Part shown: one piece after another, positions 30,379 through 37,773 of the stretch
How the letters are laid out: each line of letters begins with the position of its first letter
Numbering within the stretch: position 1 is the stretch's first letter
Assembly (NCBI GenBank): GCA_910588455.1
Contig: CAJUPG010000007.1
Span: 1 to 41,681 of the forward strand
DNA: 41,681 nucleotides
Direction: 5' to 3'
From: an uncultured Oscillospiraceae bacterium
GTDB lineage: Bacteria > Bacillota > Clostridia > Oscillospirales > Oscillospiraceae
Notes under the pieces: generated by a model
What the model saw: only the letters and a program-made list of their open reading frames with translations
What the model was told of the DNA's origin: nothing
The model's database searches: none
Translations under genes and position numbers: made by a program

Positions 30379-30431
30379 ACATGAATTGTCACAGTCCAGC
30401 GAAGGATGTGAAACGTCAATGTAATCGGCAA
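30348..30431 (-). CDS. 27-residue peptide, candidate type I toxin (TTG start)
   Basis: Short minus-strand gene starting at TTG 30431 with GGGGGTGA 5-6 bases upstream. The peptide alternates polar and apolar residues (PITLTFHILRWTVTIHVK) and ends in basic SKDRHPGR, so it looks amphipathic and cationic rather than a plain membrane helix. The last seven codons and the stop lie in the shared terminator stem. Leader hairpin CCCC-GAAA-GGGG (30439-30451) occludes the ribosome site. The promoter is TTGACT-17-TATGTT at 30526-30498. I recall similar short peptides after AVRHIPKG-type leaders in gut Firmicutes but cannot confirm it. Confidence 0.45.
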   Translation of the reverse strand: MPITLTFHILRWTVTIHVKSKDRHPGR

Positions 30432-30438
30432 AATATCA

Positions 30439-30526
30439 CCCCCTTTCGGGGTATGTGACGAACCGCCTGCCGCTTTTGCAGCGCCTGATGACACCATAAC
30501 ATAAAATCCGGCAAAATACAAGTCAA
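30439..30526 (-). promoter_or_regulatory. Promoter and Shine-Dalgarno-sequestering hairpin of the peptide gene
   Basis: Minus strand TTGACT (30526-30521), 17-base spacer, TATGTT (30503-30498). About 40 bases after the expected start site, a CCCC-GAAA-GGGGG tetraloop hairpin (30451-30439) contains the GGGGGTG ribosome site, so translation should be restrained in the full transcript. Confidence 0.6.
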
Positions 30527-30581
30527 AAGGACAATGCCTTGAATTTGAGACCGGAAAACGGACTTCCTGCCACACTCCCTC

Positions 30582-30609
30582 TTGTCAAGTTGGGAAAATA
30601 GGGTATAAT
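30582..30609 (+). promoter_or_regulatory. Promoter of the thioredoxin operon
   Basis: TTGTCA (30582-30587), 16-base spacer, TATAAT (30604-30609); the first gene starts at 30653. Confidence 0.75.
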
Positions 30610-30652
30610 AGAGGAGAACCTTTTCCACATAGATGCGAAGGAGGCCGTTTCC

Positions 30653-31480
30653 ATGCGCTATGACATACTGGTCCTGGGCGGAGGTCCGGCGGGGCTGTCC
30701 GCTGCGGTGACCGCCCGGGTCCGCAGCCAATCCGTTCTGGTCATTGGCAACCGCTGGCAGGACAGTCCCCTGGCCCGGGCCGAGCGGGTAGACAACTACC
30801 TGGGAATGCCCGGCCGGACCGGCGTGGAGATGCTGGAGGAATTTTACCGGCACGCCCAGGAGCTTGGGGTGGAATTTGTCACCGGACGGGTGGTGTCCGC
30901 CCTGAACTGGGAGGGCTGGCATCTCACCGTAGGCAGTCAGGTCTGCGAGGGCGCGGCCCTGATTCTGGCTCCCGGGGTGGTGCGTACCGCCAAGTATCCC
31001 GGGGAGGAGCAGTACCTGGGCCGGGGGGTGAGCTACTGCGCCACCTGCGACGGGATGCTTTACCGGAACAAGTCCATCGTGGTGGTGGGGCTGTCTGCCG
31101 ACGCCCCCGCCGAGGCGGAGTATCTGCGCTCCCTGGGCTGTCAGGTGACCTATCTCTCCCCCAAAAAGTCCGACCGGCTGGAAATTAAGGGGGAGCAGAC
31201 CGTCACCGCTGTCCAGAGCGGCGGAGAGATCCTTCCCTGCGAGGGCGTGTTTATCCTGCGCAGCGCCGTGGCCCCCACGGATTTGTTCCCCGGTCTGGAG
31301 ACCGAGAAGGGGGCAATTCTGGTGGACCGGCGGATGGCCACCAATTTACCTGGTCTTTTTGCCGCGGGAGACTGCACGGGAGCCCCCCTGCAAATTTCCA
31401 AAGCGGTGGGAGAAGGTCTGATCGCCGGACTTTCGGCGGCAGAATATATCAAACAGAGTGATGCAGAAAGGACGAAATAA
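30653..31480 (+). CDS. Thioredoxin-reductase-like flavoprotein lacking clear NADPH-binding motifs
   Basis: 275-residue protein, short for TrxB (about 310). FAD binding is clear (VLGGGPAGLSAAV at residues 7-19; GLFAAGDCTGAP near the C-terminus). The redox pair is CATC (Cys129, Cys132). The central domain that normally binds NADPH is degenerate: the GGGDSA-type motif reads VGLSADAPAEAE, and the HRR phosphate clamp is absent (VTYLSPKKSDRL). This pattern recalls ferredoxin-dependent flavin thioredoxin reductases of Clostridium or other deeply rooted reductases. Next to trxA (3 bases downstream), it should reduce that thioredoxin; the electron source is uncertain. AAGGAGG precedes ATG 30653. Confidence 0.88.
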   Translation: MRYDILVLGGGPAGLSAAVTARVRSQSVLVIGNRWQDSPLARAERVDNYLGMPGRTGVEMLEEFYRHAQELGVEFVTGRVVSALNWEGWHLTVGSQVCEGAALILAPGVVRTAKYPGEEQYLGRGVSYCATCDGMLYRNKSIVVVGLSADAPAEAEYLRSLGCQVTYLSPKKSDRLEIKGEQTVTAVQSGGEILPCEGVFILRSAVAPTDLFPGLETEKGAILVDRRMATNLPGLFAAGDCTGAPLQISKAVGEGLIAGLSAAEYIKQSDAERTK

Positions 31481-31482
31481 AC

Positions 31483-31800
31483 ATGGCATTGGAGCATTTT
31501 AACAAGGCAAGCTTTGACGAGGCCCGGGAGAAGGGCGACTTGATGCTGGTGGACTTCTGGGCGGAGTGGTGCGGCCCCTGCAAGATGCTGGGTCCCGTCA
31601 TTGACCAGCTGGCCCAGGACTACGAGGGCAAGGCCGTTGTGGGCAAGGTCAACGTGGACGAGGAGCAGGAGCTGGCGATGCGCTACGGCGTGATGTCCAT
31701 CCCGACGGTGATTTTCTTTAAAAACGGCGAAGAGATCAAGCGCCAGGTGGGCCTGCTGCCCCCTGCCGCGTTTACCAGTATTTTGGAGGAAAATCTGTGA
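31483..31800 (+). CDS. trxA: Thioredoxin
   Basis: 105-residue thioredoxin with active site WCGPC (Cys30, Cys33), the cis-proline loop SIPTVIFF, and the usual length. It is a general protein disulfide reductant. It begins three bases after the reductase-like gene and shares an operon with it. The stop overlaps the GTG start of the peptidase gene (GTGA). Confidence 0.96.
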   Translation: MALEHFNKASFDEAREKGDLMLVDFWAEWCGPCKMLGPVIDQLAQDYEGKAVVGKVNVDEEQELAMRYGVMSIPTVIFFKNGEEIKRQVGLLPPAAFTSILEENL

Positions 31801-33476
31801 GACGAATCCAACGGCGCTTTTTTGCGTTTTGTGTGATTCTATGCCTTATCCTTACCGCCTGCGCGCCGAAACAGCCGCAGGCGGAAGGCTCTTTTGGGCA
31901 GATGAAGTACGCCCGTCCGGACGTGGACGGGATTCATACCCTTCTGGACAGCGCGATGGAGCGGGCGGACGCCGGAGACGAAACCGTGCTGGAGCTCTAC
32001 GAGCAGCTTATGGACCGGCTGCTGGAGTTTGACGACAGCTATTCCCTGGCCACCATTCACAACTACTTGGACCTGAGCGACAGCTACTATGAGGACGAAG
32101 TGGCGTGGCTGGATGAGCAGTATACTGCCTTGGACAACCGGATGCTGGCGTTGACGGGGCGTATTTTGGACTCCCCCTGTGCCTCCGCAGCACGGGAAGC
32201 CTGGGGAGAGGAGTTTGTGGCCCGGTATCAAATCAACGCCCAGCTGAACGCCCCGGAGATTGAGGCCCTTACGGTCCAGGAGCAGCAGCTTGTCAGCCAG
32301 TACAACAAGCTCTCCATTCAGGAGGACGGCCGGGAGCAGCTCAATGAGGACTACATGGAGGGGGAGATTACCCTCAAAGAGTACATAACCCGCTATACGG
32401 AAATCTCCAAACAGCGCAACCGGGAGCTGGGGGAGATCTATGTGCAGCTGGTCCGGCTGCGGGTGCAGATCGCCCAGACGCTGGGCTTCTCCCGGTACGC
32501 CGACTACGCCTACCAGTCTCTGTTCCGGGATTTCACGCCGGAGGAGGCCGCCGATTTTTCCCAGGCGGTACAGGAGCATCTGGTTCCTCTCTACCAGGCG
32601 CTGCAAGAGCGGTATATGCTGCGGATTTTGGGCGCTGAGGAGGAGCTGGAGGCCACCTGGGAGGACGGAATTCCCGCGCTGCGCAGCACCCTCCCCAACG
32701 GTTTCCCGGAAAAAATGCTGGAGGCCCTGGATTTCATGGAGGAGCGCCAGCTGTACGATTTCGGAGGCGGCGAGAAGAAAGGGCAGATGGCCTTTACGAC
32801 CTCCATCAGCGGAGCGGGCTCCCCCTTCCTGTTCATTAACACCGCCGTCTATCAGGACCCCTCTACAATCTTCCACGAGTTCGGGCACTACTACAACTTT
32901 TATCTCAGCCAGCCCGCCCGCTGGAACGACGGCAACAACCTGGACATTGCCGAGGTGCACTCCCAGGGGCTGGAGCTGCTGATGCACGAGGCCTATGAGC
33001 AGCTCTACGGGGAGGATGCGGACCTGATGCGGTTGAGCAATCTGATGGATCTGCTCTACTCCGTGCTCAGCGGCTGCGCTGAGGACCACTTCCAGCAGTG
33101 GGTATTCAACCACCCGGACGCTGCCCTGGAGGAGATGAACGAGGCCCACGCTGCCCTGGACGCACAGTTTGGTATGTATGAGATGTACTACGAATGGGTG
33201 GAGATTCCCCACCACTTTGAAACGCCCTTCTACTACATCAGCTACGCCACCTCTGCCATTTCCGCCCTGGAGCTTTGGGAAATCGCCCAGGGGGACCGGG
33301 AACGGGCGCTGTCGGTGTACGACCAGATTACCCAATTCACCAATAACGCCCAGTACCGGGAGCCGCTGAAGCAGTGCGGATTGAGCGACCCCTTTGACTC
33401 CGACTGCGTGGAGGAGATCGCCGGGGTGCTGGCCTCCTATGCGGAGGTGGATTTAGAGCTGCTTCAGGCGGCGTAG
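31797..33476 (+). CDS. M3-family (oligoendopeptidase F-like) lipoprotein peptidase
   Basis: 559-residue zinc peptidase. A signal peptide with lipobox LTAC (cysteine at residue 21) predicts a lipoprotein on the outer face of the membrane. The metal site is FHEFGHYYN (HExxH at residues 360-364), with a downstream EVHSQGLELLMHEA helix supplying the third ligand. This is the M3/oligoendopeptidase F plan, though the members I know best are cytoplasmic. Start is GTG 31797 overlapping the trxA stop, with GGAGG 7 bases upstream. Export of an M3 peptidase suggests peptide scavenging or signal-peptide turnover outside the cell. Confidence 0.88.
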   Translation: MRRIQRRFFAFCVILCLILTACAPKQPQAEGSFGQMKYARPDVDGIHTLLDSAMERADAGDETVLELYEQLMDRLLEFDDSYSLATIHNYLDLSDSYYEDEVAWLDEQYTALDNRMLALTGRILDSPCASAAREAWGEEFVARYQINAQLNAPEIEALTVQEQQLVSQYNKLSIQEDGREQLNEDYMEGEITLKEYITRYTEISKQRNRELGEIYVQLVRLRVQIAQTLGFSRYADYAYQSLFRDFTPEEAADFSQAVQEHLVPLYQALQERYMLRILGAEEELEATWEDGIPALRSTLPNGFPEKMLEALDFMEERQLYDFGGGEKKGQMAFTTSISGAGSPFLFINTAVYQDPSTIFHEFGHYYNFYLSQPARWNDGNNLDIAEVHSQGLELLMHEAYEQLYGEDADLMRLSNLMDLLYSVLSGCAEDHFQQWVFNHPDAALEEMNEAHAALDAQFGMYEMYYEWVEIPHHFETPFYYISYATSAISALELWEIAQGDRERALSVYDQITQFTNNAQYREPLKQCGLSDPFDSDCVEEIAGVLASYAEVDLELLQAA

Positions 33477-33482
33477 ACCTTG

Positions 33483-34022
33483 TTAAACCCTCCACAGCGG
33501 CCCCAGGGTTCGGGAGATGGTTCCAATAACGTCTACCAGGGTGGCCGTGTCGGCGTTTGGGTTGTTCACGTAGGCGTGATAGGCCCCTTGAATACAGTAG
33601 GATAGAAGAATATTTTTCTCCACATCCGCTGCAAAGGCCGGATATTTTTCAAAAATAACGGTTTTCAGGCTGTGCTCCAGATAAACCGAGAGCCGATTTT
33701 GTTCTTTTCCGGAAAAAAGAATGTTAATCAAGGAAATGTGGGCTGCAAAGGCCAGGCACAGGTCCCGGGTGAACTGCTCCACGCTCTGGACGGAGTATTC
33801 CCGCTCCCTGGGGAGACTGTCCAGGATAGAGGCGACGGTTTCTCCCTCCAGACAGTCTGACAGGTCGTATACATCCCGGTAGTGGGCGTAAAAGGTGGAC
33901 TTATTGATGCAGGCAAGCTGACATAACTCTTTTACGGAGATTTTTTCCAGCGGCCGTTTGGCGCGCAGCTCTAAAAACGCGTTTCGGATGGCCTTTTCCG
34001 TTTTTTCCACCCGCAGATCCAT
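33483..34022 (-). CDS. TetR/AcrR family regulator
   Basis: 179-residue repressor. The N-terminal HTH is KAIRNAFLELRAKRPLEKISVKELCQLACINKSTFYAHYRDVYDL, then a helical ligand domain. I choose ATG 34022 (MDLRVEKTEK), with GGGGG about 8 bases upstream, over an in-frame TTG at 34100. It is divergent from glgB, with a 130-base gap containing two palindromes (34086-34116). It probably represses itself and/or glgB; the ligand is unknown. Confidence 0.85.
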   Translation of the reverse strand: MDLRVEKTEKAIRNAFLELRAKRPLEKISVKELCQLACINKSTFYAHYRDVYDLSDCLEGETVASILDSLPREREYSVQSVEQFTRDLCLAFAAHISLINILFSGKEQNRLSVYLEHSLKTVIFEKYPAFAADVEKNILLSYCIQGAYHAYVNNPNADTATLVDVIGTISRTLGPLWRV

Positions 34023-34085
34023 GGCGAGTTCCCCCAGAAAACAAACGATTTCCGCCGGGAGTTGGTTTTCCAACCTCCGGCGGAT

Positions 34086-34116
34086 TTTGTCGGTGGACAA
34101 ATGCGGACAAGTCCGC
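34086..34116. promoter_or_regulatory. Tandem palindromes, candidate TetR operator
   Basis: TTTGTC-GGTG-GACAAA (34086-34101) is followed at once by GCGGAC-AA-GTCCGC (34103-34116), with GGACAA occurring in both. They lie between the divergent TetR and glgB starts, as expected for a TetR operator. No clear -35/-10 pair for glgB was found around them. Confidence 0.6.
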
Positions 34117-34152
34117 TACGCTGATTTTACCAGAAACAGGAGGGATTTGCAA

Positions 34153-35910
34153 ATGGATTTTTACGGCTTTTACACCGGTCAGATTTTTGACGCTTACCAA
34201 TATTTGGGGGCCCACCGGGCGGGGGAGGGCTTTGTATTCCGGACCTTTGCCCCCAGCGCCTCTCACATCGCGGTGATTGGGGAGTTCAGCCAATGGCAGG
34301 AGATCCCCATGCACAAGGTTCACGACGGGAACTTCTGGGAGGGGTATGCAGCCGGGGCCCGGCCGGGGATGATGTATAAATATCGGATTTACCAGCGGGA
34401 CGGCGGCGCTGTGGACCACTGCGACCCCTACGGCTTCGGTATGGAGCTGCGGCCCAACAGCGCGTCCATTCTGCGGGATTTGTCCTATGATTTCCGGGAC
34501 GGGAGCTGGATGGGACGGCGGAGCGACTGCCACCAGAGGCCGCTGAATATCTTTGAGGTCCACTTTGGATCTTTTCAAAAGCCCTCCGATGCGGCGGACT
34601 CCTGGTATAATTACGAGGAAATGGCCGGCCGGCTGATTTCCTACGCCAAGGACCAGGGCTACAACTACCTGGAGCTGATGCCCCTGGCGGAGTACCCCTG
34701 CGACGAGTCCTGGGGCTATCAGACCACCGGCTTTTTCAGCCCCACATCCCGGTACGGCACAGCCAATCAGCTCAAAGCCTTTGTGGACGCCTGCCATCGG
34801 GAGGACATCGGGGTGATTATGGATTTTGTGCCGGTGCACTTCGCGGTGGACGGCTACGCCCTGGCCCGGTACGACGGAACGCCTCTCTATGAGTACCCCA
34901 GCAGCGCGGTGGGGGAGAGCGAGTGGGGGAGCCTGAATTTCATGCACTCCCGGGGGGAGGTCCGGAGCTTCCTCCAGTCTGCTGCCAACTACTGGCTGGA
35001 GGAGTACCATATGGACGGCCTGCGGATGGACGCGGTGAGCCGGGCCATCTACTGGCAGGGGGAACCGGCCCGGGGAGTCAACGGCAATGGGGTAGACTTT
35101 TTGCGCAATATGAACAAGGGGCTGAAGGAGCGCCACCCCACCGCTATTTTGGCGGCGGAGGACTCCACCACCTTCCCCAATGTGACCAAACCGGTCTGGG
35201 AAGGGGGGCTGGGCTTTGACTACAAGTGGGACCTGGGCTGGATGCACGACACTCTGGATTACTTCCGCAGCGCCCCGGAGTACCGCAGCCGGGATTACCA
35301 CAAGCTTACCTTCGCCATGTCCTACTTCTACAACCACCGGCACCTGCTGCCCCTGTCCCATGATGAGGTAGTCCATGGCAAGGCCACCATTTTGCAGCAG
35401 ATGAATGGACAATATGAGGACAAGTTTCCCCAGGCCCGGGCTTTTTATATGTATATGTACGCCCATCCGGGAAAAAAGCTCAACTTTATGGGCAACGAGA
35501 TGGGGCACTTCCGGGAGTGGGACGAAAAGCGGGAACAGGACTGGGGGCTGCTGTGCTACCCGGCCCATCAGGATTTCCAGCGCTTCATGAAGGCCCTCAA
35601 TCAGCTCTACCTGGCCCATCCGGCCTTTTGGGAGGGGGACTACCGCCCGGACGGATTTCAGTGGCTGGACTGCCATCAGGAGGGGCTGTGCGTCTATGCC
35701 ATCCAGCGCAGCGGCGGCGGGGAGAACATCGCTGCGGTATTCAATTTCTCCGGCCAGGGCAGGGAGTATATGCTCAAAATTCCCGGGGCGGGGCGGCTGG
35801 AGCTGCTGCTGGGCAGCGAACCGGGGGCGCAGGATCAAATCCAGGCGGATCAGGGAGAATTTGCCCTGCGCCTGCCGGCTTTTTCCGGGGTATATTATCA
35901 GGTGAAGTAG
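34153..35910 (+). CDS. glgB: 1,4-alpha-glucan branching enzyme
   Basis: 585-residue GH13 enzyme that introduces alpha-1,6 branches into glycogen. An N-terminal CBM48-like beta domain (about 20-110, FVFRTFAPSASHIAVIGEFSQW) precedes the (beta/alpha)8 barrel. The catalytic triad is Asp293 (LRMDAVSR), Glu336 (AAEDST) and Asp404 (LSHDEVVHGK, a GlgB signature). AGGAGGG precedes ATG 34153. It is the only glycogen gene in the window, which is odd since glg genes usually cluster. It is divergent from a TetR gene and ends at a terminator. Confidence 0.95.
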   Translation: MDFYGFYTGQIFDAYQYLGAHRAGEGFVFRTFAPSASHIAVIGEFSQWQEIPMHKVHDGNFWEGYAAGARPGMMYKYRIYQRDGGAVDHCDPYGFGMELRPNSASILRDLSYDFRDGSWMGRRSDCHQRPLNIFEVHFGSFQKPSDAADSWYNYEEMAGRLISYAKDQGYNYLELMPLAEYPCDESWGYQTTGFFSPTSRYGTANQLKAFVDACHREDIGVIMDFVPVHFAVDGYALARYDGTPLYEYPSSAVGESEWGSLNFMHSRGEVRSFLQSAANYWLEEYHMDGLRMDAVSRAIYWQGEPARGVNGNGVDFLRNMNKGLKERHPTAILAAEDSTTFPNVTKPVWEGGLGFDYKWDLGWMHDTLDYFRSAPEYRSRDYHKLTFAMSYFYNHRHLLPLSHDEVVHGKATILQQMNGQYEDKFPQARAFYMYMYAHPGKKLNFMGNEMGHFREWDEKREQDWGLLCYPAHQDFQRFMKALNQLYLAHPAFWEGDYRPDGFQWLDCHQEGLCVYAIQRSGGGENIAAVFNFSGQGREYMLKIPGAGRLELLLGSEPGAQDQIQADQGEFALRLPAFSGVYYQVK

Positions 35911-35937
35911 CAGCCATTCATGCGGTTTTTTCATTCC

Positions 35938-35975
35938 AGGCAGAAAATTTCGGGAAGAAATTTTCTGCCTTTTTT
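35938..35975 (+). terminator. Terminator after glgB
   Basis: AGGCAGAAAATTTC-GGGAA-GAAATTTTCTGCCT with a run of T. The following gap to 36201 is AT-rich and otherwise holds only the promoter at 36099-36127. Confidence 0.88.
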
Positions 35976-36084
35976 ATAGAAAATGTACTATTTTCAAGGG
36001 GTGGAACGCGCGTTTGTGTCAAATCCACCCAAATAAATATTATGGTAACTAATGAATTTTCTATTTTGACAGTATTGATGCAAA

Positions 36085-36127
36085 AAGGGCTGCGGCCCTT
36101 GATTTGTGCAGGCGTTCCGTCTATAAT
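36085..36127 (+). promoter_or_regulatory. Promoter of the orphan membrane protein gene with adjacent palindrome
   Basis: TTGATT (36099-36104), 17-base spacer, TATAAT (36122-36127). The palindrome AAGGGC-TGCG-GCCCTT (36085-36100) abuts the -35 and may be an operator. Confidence 0.7.
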
Positions 36128-36200
36128 AATAAAAAAGTAAACGAATTATGTAACATCTAAAGTCGTCTGAAACCTTTAAAAAGAGAGGGGGGAGGGGGAG

Positions 36201-37496
36201 ATGGCGAAGGGTGCGAGGAAGGCCGGCGATAAGCCCCCTCCTGAGTCCAAATTCCGGGCGTTTTGCAAAAGACACAAAGGCTGGGTTAAGTACGGAATTG
36301 TTTGTTTAATTTGGTGGATGGTTTTAGAATTTATTCATTTCCGATTTGGTATAGAGCTTTGGCCGGCTATTCCTAAAGTGGCCGGATCAATCGTGAGCGG
36401 AGGTGTGGCGGTTCTTGTCGCAATTCTGGACTACCTGACGGACCCAGCGGAGAAAAAAGGATTTCATCGCCCCAAAAACATGGATTTCTGGACACATGCA
36501 AGCAAAATAGTGAAACGCAATTTCTTCCAAAATACATTAGTGGGGATGATTCTTGCGTTTACATTTTTTATTGCGGCTCCTGCATATGCGGTACATCAGG
36601 GCTATTTTCCAACTGTGCTGCGCGGTATTGCGGCTGCTTGGCATTGGGTGTGGACACCCTCTCCGGAAAATGCTGGATCTTCCCAGGAACAGACAGAAGG
36701 TCCCGCACCGGATGTGAGCCAGCCGGAACCGGAAGCGGATACAGAAATCCAGCCCCCTCCGCAAAAGACAGAAAAAGTGCCCAAAACCTCTGAACCGGAC
36801 ACGAAAAAGGAGCCGCCCCAGGAAGAGAGCGAGCTGCTCAAGCCGGAGGAGCTTGAGTTGGACAGAGAAGTGCCCGAAGCTGTATCAAGTGAGGATTACC
36901 AGTTGATTTATCTGCTGTCAGGTCCTTATCTGATTACGGATTGGGATTCTCAGGATATGGTGGACGAGGCGGTACGGAATCTGATCCGGGACCAGTGGCA
37001 GCACCAACTGCCTCCCAGATTCCAGGAGAATGAGCGTACACCAGAAGCAAATCGAAAGATCTACGAGGCCAGCGATCTGGAAAAAAGCATGAAAACCGCA
37101 TGGGAGCTTCGGGGCGTCAAGGACCTGCGGGAAGATGTGTACCTGGGAGACCCGGAGGACCCGGAGTCAAAGGGAGAAGAGATCTATTCTGTGGCGAAGC
37201 TGATCCGGGAAAACTACTGCTTCTACGGGGACGCATATGCCCTGCAAAATGTATCCCGTGCCTATGCGCGTACATTTTATGAATGGTCTATCCGGTGGGG
37301 CTTTCGGACACTGGAATACGACGTAACTACAGTAACACTCCACAGCAATTTAATGATTTTGGTAGAGCGGTATGATAAAATCGTCCTGGTGACGGATCAG
37401 GAGAGCGTGGAGCACATCTATGCCAGTAAACTGAGCGAGGCCTTCCAGACGGCTGCCGATGAAGTGGCGGCGGGGGCGGACTGGCTGTACAGCTGA
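36201..37496 (+). CDS. Orphan membrane protein with proline/glutamate-rich linker and soluble C-terminal domain
   Basis: 431-residue protein I do not recognise. A basic N-terminus is followed by hydrophobic segments at about 30-48, 62-80 and 113-133. A low-complexity stretch rich in P, E, T and K (about 152-230) comes next, then a soluble domain (about 235-431) with aromatic-rich helices such as YCFYGDAYALQNVSRAYARTFYEWSIRWGF. Base composition at the 5' end is lower in GC than neighbours, hinting at acquisition. GAGGGGG runs precede ATG 36201. It lies alone between a terminator and the ABC-F attenuator. The topology suggests a sensor or anchored extracytoplasmic protein. Confidence 0.75.
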   Translation: MAKGARKAGDKPPPESKFRAFCKRHKGWVKYGIVCLIWWMVLEFIHFRFGIELWPAIPKVAGSIVSGGVAVLVAILDYLTDPAEKKGFHRPKNMDFWTHASKIVKRNFFQNTLVGMILAFTFFIAAPAYAVHQGYFPTVLRGIAAAWHWVWTPSPENAGSSQEQTEGPAPDVSQPEPEADTEIQPPPQKTEKVPKTSEPDTKKEPPQEESELLKPEELELDREVPEAVSSEDYQLIYLLSGPYLITDWDSQDMVDEAVRNLIRDQWQHQLPPRFQENERTPEANRKIYEASDLEKSMKTAWELRGVKDLREDVYLGDPEDPESKGEEIYSVAKLIRENYCFYGDAYALQNVSRAYARTFYEWSIRWGFRTLEYDVTTVTLHSNLMILVERYDKIVLVTDQESVEHIYASKLSEAFQTAADEVAAGADWLYS

Positions 37497-37507
37497 AAAA
37501 ATTTCCC

Positions 37508-37536
37508 TTGCATTTCGGAAAAAAATCTGTTATACT
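37508..37536 (+). promoter_or_regulatory. Promoter of the ABC-F leader
   Basis: TTGCAT (37508-37513), 17-base spacer, TATACT (37531-37536) with TGT (extended -10). It drives the attenuator leader of about 230 bases. Confidence 0.8.
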
Positions 37537-37568
37537 AACCTGCGATAATTAGGAACAGGGGTGAAAAG

Positions 37569-37592
37569 ATGCGTAATACTTCTTGCAAGTAA
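37569..37592 (+). CDS. Seven-residue leader peptide (MRNTSCK)
   Basis: ATG 37569 with GGGGTG upstream, ending at TAA 37590-37592. Its codons contain TACTTCTTGC, exactly complementary to GCAAGAAGTA in the terminator's left arm. Part of it is also complementary to TGCAAGAAG at 37638-37646. A ribosome slowed here by an antibiotic would change which pairs form. Short leader peptides of this kind control many antibiotic-resistance ABC-F genes. Confidence 0.65.
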   Translation: MRNTSCK

Positions 37593-37716
37593 TTATAAAA
37601 AGGGCAAATCTATTTCCAAGGGGGATAGTGCGCCCACTGCAAGAAGGTTATACGTCTGTTCACACATTGTTTTTCGTTCGCTGCACCGTTTCGGGGCAGT
37701 GCCGTTGTACTGTGAT

Positions 37717-37753
37717 GAGCCGCAAGAAGTAACTTTCTTGCGGCTCTTATTTT
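37717..37753 (+). terminator. Attenuator terminator
   Basis: Perfect 12-base-pair stem GAGCCGCAAGAA/TTCTTGCGGCTC with a 6-base loop, then TTATTTT. Confidence 0.88.
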
Positions 37754-37773
37754 GTATGACGGGAGGCTTTGCC

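Larger units (their letters stand above)
37569..37753 (+). promoter_or_regulatory. Transcription attenuator of the ABC-F gene
   Basis: Four segments can pair in alternatives: 1 (uORF, CTTCTTGCA, 37579-37587), 2 (TGCAAGAAG, 37638-37646), 3 (GAGCCGCAAGAA, 37717-37728) and 4 (TTCTTGCGGCTC, 37735-37746). Pairs 1:2 and 3:4 give a terminator with TTATTTT tail; 1:3 or 2:4 would prevent it. The terminator sits 21 bases before the coding start, so expression depends on readthrough. Confidence 0.75.

Noticed and set aside
30416..30922. 168-codon minus-strand frame covering the start of the flavoprotein gene
   Set aside because: Its upstream half is the shadow of the TrxB-like gene. Its end coincides with the peptide leader in another frame and has no ribosome site.
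33901..35934. 677-codon frame on the minus strand opposite glgB and overlapping TetR
   Set aside because: Shadow of glgB; the TetR gene in the other frame has clear domain motifs.
37561..37773. N-terminal extension of the ABC-F protein from GTG 37561
   Set aside because: The region is the attenuator leader with its own promoter, uORF and terminator; ATG 37774 has an ideal ribosome site and gives normal family length.
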